DNA from: Bacteroidota bacterium
GTDB lineage: Bacteria; Bacteroidota; Ignavibacteria; Tepidaquicellales; Tepidaquicellaceae
Direction of reading: 5' to 3'
Length of the DNA: 18,077 bases
NCBI GenBank assembly: GCA_003519545.1
Contig: DOWN01000066.1
Span: 17,419-35,495 of the forward strand
Below the pieces are notes generated by a model, which searched no databases, had not been told where the DNA came from, and saw nothing but the letters and a program-made list of their open reading frames with translations. This document shows positions 14,801 to 18,077 of this stretch, piece after piece. Both the position numbers and the translations under genes were made by a program. Each line of letters begins with the position of its first letter. The stretch's first letter is position 1.

Positions 14801-16069
14801 GTAAAGAATGGTGAAAAAATTGCAAAGAACGGTGTGCTTTATGAATGGGATCCTTACAATACTGTTATCGTTGCGGAAAATGACGGTGTCATTAAATATG
14901 TCGATTTAAAAGAAAATGAACAGTATGAACTCGTTCAGGATGAACAAACCAGTCACTTCCAGAAAACAGTTATTGAATCAAAAGATAAAACAAAAAGTCC
15001 GACTCTTGAAATCATTAATCCTAAATCAGGAAAAGTATTAAGTTCTTACTTGATTCCTGCAAAAGCTAACTTGTTGGTTGATGATGGTAATGAAGTTAAA
15101 GCAGGTGCTACACTTGTTAAAATTCCGAGAGATTCAGGTAAGACACGTGATATCACAGGTGGTCTTCCAAGAGTAACAGAGTTATTCGAAGCAAGAAGCC
15201 CAAGTGATCCTGCGAAAATTGCTGAGATTGACGGAAGAGTTGAAATTGGTAAACTTTCAAGGGGTAGCAGAGAAGTTAAAATTCACAGTGAAGATGGATC
15301 AAAAATTGTGGATTATAAAATTCCTATCGGAAAACATATTCTTGTCAGAAACGGTGATAATGTAAAAGCAGGTGAATCTTTAACTTCAGGTTCTTCTGAT
15401 CCGATTGATATCTTGAAAATTAAAGGTATTGAAAAAGTTCAGGAGTATCTCGTTAACGAAATTCAGGAAGTTTACAGAATTCAAGGTGTTAAAATTAATG
15501 ATAAACACATTGAAGTAATTGTGAAACAGATGCTTCAAAAAGTTAAAATTACAGATCCGGGTGATACAAGATTCCTTGAAGGTGATGTGATTCATAAAAA
15601 TCTTTTTGCTCAGCGAAATGAAGAAGTTCATGGAAAATTAGTTGTTGAAAGCGAAGATGAGGGCGGTAAATATAAGCCCGGTGATATAGTTGACAGAAAA
15701 GTAATTAAAGAACATAATTCTCAGCTGAAAAAGAAAAATAAAAAACCGGTAGAAACAAGAGAAGCAATTCCTGCTACTGCTGATGCTATCTTACTCGGAA
15801 TTACTCAAACATCTTTAAGTACTGAAAGCTTTATCTCTGCCGCATCATTCCAGGAAACTACTAAAGTATTAACCGATGCTTCTATTAGAGGAAAAGTTGA
15901 TAACTTATTAGGTCTGAAAGAAAACGTTGTAATAGGTCAGTTGATTCCTGCCGGAACAGGTTTGAAAAAATACAGACAGTTACTCGTTTCAGGTCCCGGA
16001 GATTATGGTGTAGCTAAAGATGCTGAAGAAGAAGTTATTGAAGAAGTAAATGTTTCTCAGGAAGCATAA
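11810..16069 (+). CDS. rpoC: DNA-directed RNA polymerase subunit beta'
   Basis: The protein has 1419 residues. The first zinc site is Cys65, Cys67, Cys80 and Cys83 ([20 protein letters not shown]). The bridge towards the active site runs [20 protein letters not shown]. The catalytic loop NADFDGDQM holds Asp469, Asp471 and Asp473, which bind the two magnesium ions. The second zinc site is Cys804, Cys878, Cys885 and Cys888. The trigger loop is [16 protein letters not shown] with His926 and with Leu922 where E. coli has Met932. It is interrupted by an insertion at about 931-1105 of barrel-sandwich-like sequence, then resumes at [16 protein letters not shown]; such SI3-type insertions occur in Proteobacteria and the Bacteroidota/Chlorobi group. 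The C-terminus ends [19 protein letters not shown]. A strong terminator closes the operon 18 nt downstream. Confidence 0.99.
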   Translation: [1419 protein letters not shown]

Positions 16070-16086
16070 AATTATATTTTAAACTC

Positions 16087-16123
16087 AAATGCCATTAACA
16101 TTTTTTGTTAATGGCATTTTTTA
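16087..16123 (+). terminator. Rho-independent terminator of the rpoBC operon
   Basis: A 14-bp stem (16087-16100 with 16106-16119, containing ATGCCATTAAC/GTTAATGGCAT) closes a 5-nt T loop. The 3' arm runs into TTTTTT and TATTT. This is the strongest terminator in the window and ends the secE-rpoC transcript. Confidence 0.93.
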
Positions 16124-16146
16124 TTTAAATCAAATTTCTCTTTTAA

Positions 16147-16770
16147 ATGAAAATAATATTATCAATTTTTATTTTATTAATTTCTCTTAACTCCTGTGAA
16201 TTTAAAAAAATTGAAGAATCTAATGATAATGTTGTTAAACAAACTGATATAAACACTTTAACAAATTTTCAAAAAGGGGAATATTATTATAAAAGAGTAG
16301 ATTATAAAACAGCACTAAACTGGTATAAACAAGTGCCCCCCAATGATCCTAACTATCCATTGGCACTTGAACAAATCTCAAGATGTGAATCTTATATCAG
16401 ACGAGCAGAGATATCACAAATTAATGACAGCTTACCAAAAGATTTTATATTAATTTCTTCAAGTGATTCTTCAGGAGTATTACGTATGGATATTGCTGTA
16501 GAAGGTGAAGATTCAAAGATTATTGGAATCATTGACAGCATAATGGTTTCTAATAAAAACACTAAAGAAATTTTTATAAACGTATTTGATAATCCCGAAG
16601 TCGGCTGGGGATATATGAGAAAAATGTCCGACGAATCCGGATTAACCACGCAAAACACAAAAGACTCACTTCAAAAACATTATACTCACTTTCTTACCGT
16701 CTTGCCTGAAGGCAATAAAGTATTGCTGAAAAATAACGGTGGAACCTGGACTGAGTTAAAAAAATACTAA
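16147..16770 (+). CDS. Small lipoprotein with a TPR-like segment, function unknown
   Basis: The protein has 207 residues. The N-terminus MKIILSIFILLISLNSC is a lipoprotein signal with the Cys of the lipobox at residue 17, so the mature protein should be lipid-anchored on the outer side of a membrane. Residues about 43-80 (KGEYYYKRVDYKTALNWYKQ, then NDPNYPLALEQISRCESYI) look like one or two TPR-type helical pairs. The rest (about 90-207) is mixed alpha/beta with FILISSSDSSGVLRMDIAVEG and FINVFDNPEVGWGYMRKMSDE; I do not recognise this part. It may bind a partner in envelope processes, but nothing in the sequence says which. It starts 23 nt after the rpoC terminator tail, which leaves little space for its own promoter. 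The next gene, mraZ, has its own promoter. Confidence 0.75.
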   Translation: MKIILSIFILLISLNSCEFKKIEESNDNVVKQTDINTLTNFQKGEYYYKRVDYKTALNWYKQVPPNDPNYPLALEQISRCESYIRRAEISQINDSLPKDFILISSSDSSGVLRMDIAVEGEDSKIIGIIDSIMVSNKNTKEIFINVFDNPEVGWGYMRKMSDESGLTTQNTKDSLQKHYTHFLTVLPEGNKVLLKNNGGTWTELKKY

Positions 16771-16790
16771 TCAATCTATAACATTCAAAT

Positions 16791-16821
16791 TTTTATGCCA
16801 TAGTATTACTATGTCATAAAA
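16791..16821 (+). repeat. 31-nt near-perfect palindrome upstream of the mraZ promoter
   Basis: TTTTATGCCATAGTA and its inverted partner TACTATGTCATAAAA flank a single central T; only one position of 15 fails to pair. As RNA it would fold as a hairpin with a short loop, but no T-run follows, so it is a poor intrinsic terminator for the lipoprotein gene. As DNA it has the form of an operator for a dimeric regulator, 34 bp upstream of the -33 element of the mraZ promoter. Confidence 0.7.
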
Positions 16822-16854
16822 CTCATAAATCTATTAAAACTATTTAATTTGTGG

Positions 16855-16885
16855 TTTGACTTTTAAATTATTTTAGTTATTTTTG
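16855..16885 (+). promoter_or_regulatory. Bacteroidota-type promoter of mraZ
   Basis: TTTG at 16855-16858, a spacer of exactly 19 nt, then TATTTTTG at 16878-16885. This is the Bacteroidota housekeeping consensus TTTG-N19-TAnnTTTG. Transcription should start near 16890, leaving a leader of about 60 nt before the mraZ ATG. The TTGACT overlapping the first element could be read as a classical -35, but no TATAAT-like element stands at the matching distance. Confidence 0.75.
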
Positions 16886-16890
16886 TATTA

Positions 16891-16920
16891 AAGTGGAGTG
16901 AAGTGGAGGAAAGTGGAGAA
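16891..16920 (+). promoter_or_regulatory. Three tandem 10-bp MraZ boxes
   Basis: AAGTGGAGTG, AAGTGGAGGA and AAGTGGAGAA follow one another without gaps, so the GTGGAG core recurs every 10 bp, one helical turn. Tandem G-rich repeats with this spacing are the known operators of MraZ, which binds as a ring-shaped oligomer touching successive boxes (mollicutes use AAAGTG-type boxes; E. coli uses TGGG repeats). Here they begin at or just after the expected transcription start, a position suited to repression of mraZ-rsmH. Confidence 0.88.
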
Positions 16921-16950
16921 TCATTCCAATTTAAAATTAATTATTAACTA

Positions 16951-17403
16951 ATGTTTCAAGGTCACGCAAATTGTACTTTAGATAACAAATCCAGAATAAT
17001 ATTACCTGCGAAGTTTCGCAAGAATATTAATCCTGAGGTTAATAAATTAATTATTACCCGTGGAATGGAAAAATCTCTCCTTGTTTACCCAAACGATGAA
17101 TGGCTCAAACTCACATCTGTATTAAAAAACTTTAATCTATTCAATCCTGAAGAGAGAAGTTTTATAAGAAGTTTTTTAATGTATGCACACGAGGTTGAAT
17201 TAGATGCCCAAAGCAGAATTCTACTTACCCAGGATTTATTGGAATTTGCTAACATAAAAAAAGATATAATTGTTTTAGGTCTGCTTGATAAACTTGAACT
17301 ATGGGATCCAAAAACAAAATCGAAGTATGACAATTCACAGGAAAAATCTTACGAAGAAATTGCGTCTCTTGTTGCTTCAAAGGTCAACTCAATAAATGTT
17401 TGA
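16951..17403 (+). CDS. mraZ: Transcriptional regulator MraZ
   Basis: The protein has 150 residues, the usual MraZ size. Two SpoVT/AbrB-like halves each carry the signature: FQGHANCTLDNKSRIILPAKFR (residues 2-23) and MYAHEVELDAQSRILLTQDLLEFA (about 76-99), with the conserved D-x-K/Q-S-R-I/L-x-L/I-P-like core. ITRGMEKSLLVYPNDEW lies between them. MraZ is the first gene of the division and cell wall cluster and regulates its own operon by binding tandem boxes, present here 31 nt upstream of the ATG. There is no Shine-Dalgarno sequence in front of the start. Its stop TGA shares the A with the ATG of rsmH, so the two are translationally coupled. Confidence 0.96.
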   Translation: MFQGHANCTLDNKSRIILPAKFRKNINPEVNKLIITRGMEKSLLVYPNDEWLKLTSVLKNFNLFNPEERSFIRSFLMYAHEVELDAQSRILLTQDLLEFANIKKDIIVLGLLDKLELWDPKTKSKYDNSQEKSYEEIASLVASKVNSINV

Positions 17404-18077
17404 TGAATGATGATGGCTACCATGTACCTGTTCTGTTAAATGAAACGATTGATTTACTTATAAATAAAGAAATAGTTGACCATGTAGTTGTTGATGGCAC
17501 TTTAGGTGGAGGCGGATACAGTGAAGCAATTTGTCAACGCTTTGAGTCTTTTGGAGTTAAAAACTATTTATTGATTTGTATAGACAAAGATGAAAACGCA
17601 ATCAGATACTCATCAGAAAGATTAAAAAATTTTTCCGGTAATATAATTTTTGAAAAGGGGAATTTTGCAGATTTGAAAATGATTCTTTCCAAACACAAAA
17701 TACAAAATGTAACGGGTATAACTCTTGATTTGGGATTGTCTTCTTATCAGTTAGAAAAAGAGGATGGCTTCAGTTTTATGAGAAACACCACTCTTGATAT
17801 GAGAGCGGATAAAGACAACAATTTAACTGCTGCTGAAATTTTAAATAACTATTCTGAAAATGAATTAACGGAAATTTTCGAAAATTATGGTGAGATAGGG
17901 AACGCCGAGAGACTTTCAAATGCAATAGTTTCATACAGAAAATCAAATCAGTTTTCAACTACGGAAAATTTAACGGAAGTAATTGATTCTGAATATTCAA
18001 TTGATAAGAAAAACAGAATAAAATTCCTTGCAAAAATATTTCAGGCATTGAGAATTGAAGTTAACGGTGAATTAAAT
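17403..18077 (+). CDS. rsmH: 16S rRNA (cytosine-1402-N4)-methyltransferase RsmH (3' end missing)
   Basis: The frame is open from ATG 17403 to the window end (225 codons); the full protein is normally about 300 residues. RsmH (MraW) methylates N4 of C1402 in the 16S rRNA decoding centre using S-adenosylmethionine. Motifs: HVPVLLNETIDLL (7-19), VVDGTLGGGGYSEAI (29-43) as the SAM-binding loop, ICIDKDENAI as the acidic strand end, GITLDLGLSSYQLE, DGFSFMRNTTLDMRAD, and IFQALRIEVNGELN at the edge. In the motif usually written MRDGPLDMR the Asp-Gly-Pro is Asn-Thr-Thr here. The start overlaps the mraZ stop by one base, the common mraZ-rsmH arrangement. Further dcw genes such as ftsL and ftsI are expected beyond the window. 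Confidence 0.95.
   Translation, partial: MNDDGYHVPVLLNETIDLLINKEIVDHVVVDGTLGGGGYSEAICQRFESFGVKNYLLICIDKDENAIRYSSERLKNFSGNIIFEKGNFADLKMILSKHKIQNVTGITLDLGLSSYQLEKEDGFSFMRNTTLDMRADKDNNLTAAEILNNYSENELTEIFENYGEIGNAERLSNAIVSYRKSNQFSTTENLTEVIDSEYSIDKKNRIKFLAKIFQALRIEVNGELN

Noticed and set aside
16856..16891. Classical sigma70 promoter TTGACT plus TATTAA ahead of mraZ
   Set aside because: The spacing between the two hexamers is 24 nt, too long. The Bacteroidota-type elements in the same stretch fit exactly.

Overview
The window is AT-rich (roughly one third G+C by eye) bacterial chromosome, and every convincing gene is on the + strand. Three things point to the Bacteroidota/Chlorobiota/Ignavibacteriota (FCB) group. 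First, mraZ has a promoter of the Bacteroidota form TTTG-N19-TAnnTTTG. Second, most genes have no Shine-Dalgarno sequence. Third, the RNA polymerase beta' subunit carries a trigger-loop insertion of the kind found in this group. A lineage near Ignavibacteria is my best guess; this is inference and no database was consulted.

Layout. (1) 1-3606: the 3' part of a DUF1501 secreted protein, an intrinsic terminator, then a probable two-gene unit: a LysE-type membrane transporter and a membrane protein joining a prokaryotic RING-like zinc domain, TPR-like helices, one membrane span and a long helical C-terminus. (2) 3607-4719: a tRNA cluster, Tyr(GTA), Thr(GGT), Gly(TCC), Trp(CCA). Upstream of tRNA-Thr are three tandem 58-bp copies of a 5' part of tRNA-Thr whose anticodon arm has been replaced by a perfect hairpin. 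Downstream is a small frameshifted GIY-YIG nuclease gene, followed by a displaced 3' part of the same arm-swapped tRNA. (3) 4752-16069: secE, nusG, rplK, rplA, rplJ, rplL, rpoB, rpoC, the standard transcription/ribosomal-stalk cluster. It has a structured leader before rplJ, hairpins in the rplL-rpoB and rpoB-rpoC gaps, and a strong terminator after rpoC. (4) 16147-16770: a small unrecognised lipoprotein. (5) 16771-18077: the start of a dcw (division and cell wall) cluster: promoter, three 10-bp MraZ boxes, mraZ, and rsmH cut by the window end.

The genes of regions 2 and 3 form one information-processing block. The tRNAs probably share a transcript with secE/nusG. NusG and the beta/beta' subunits work together in transcription, while L11, L1, L10 and L7/L12 build the ribosomal stalks. 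In region 5, MraZ probably represses its own operon through the boxes placed at the start of transcription.

The part most likely to be new is the tRNA-Thr/GIY-YIG locus (3976-4535). It looks like a minute tRNA-associated element of about 309 bp that rebuilds a tRNA-Thr gene on one side and pushes an arm-swapped 3' half to the other, with tandem 5' tRNA fragments next to it. The rest is largely conserved housekeeping sequence.
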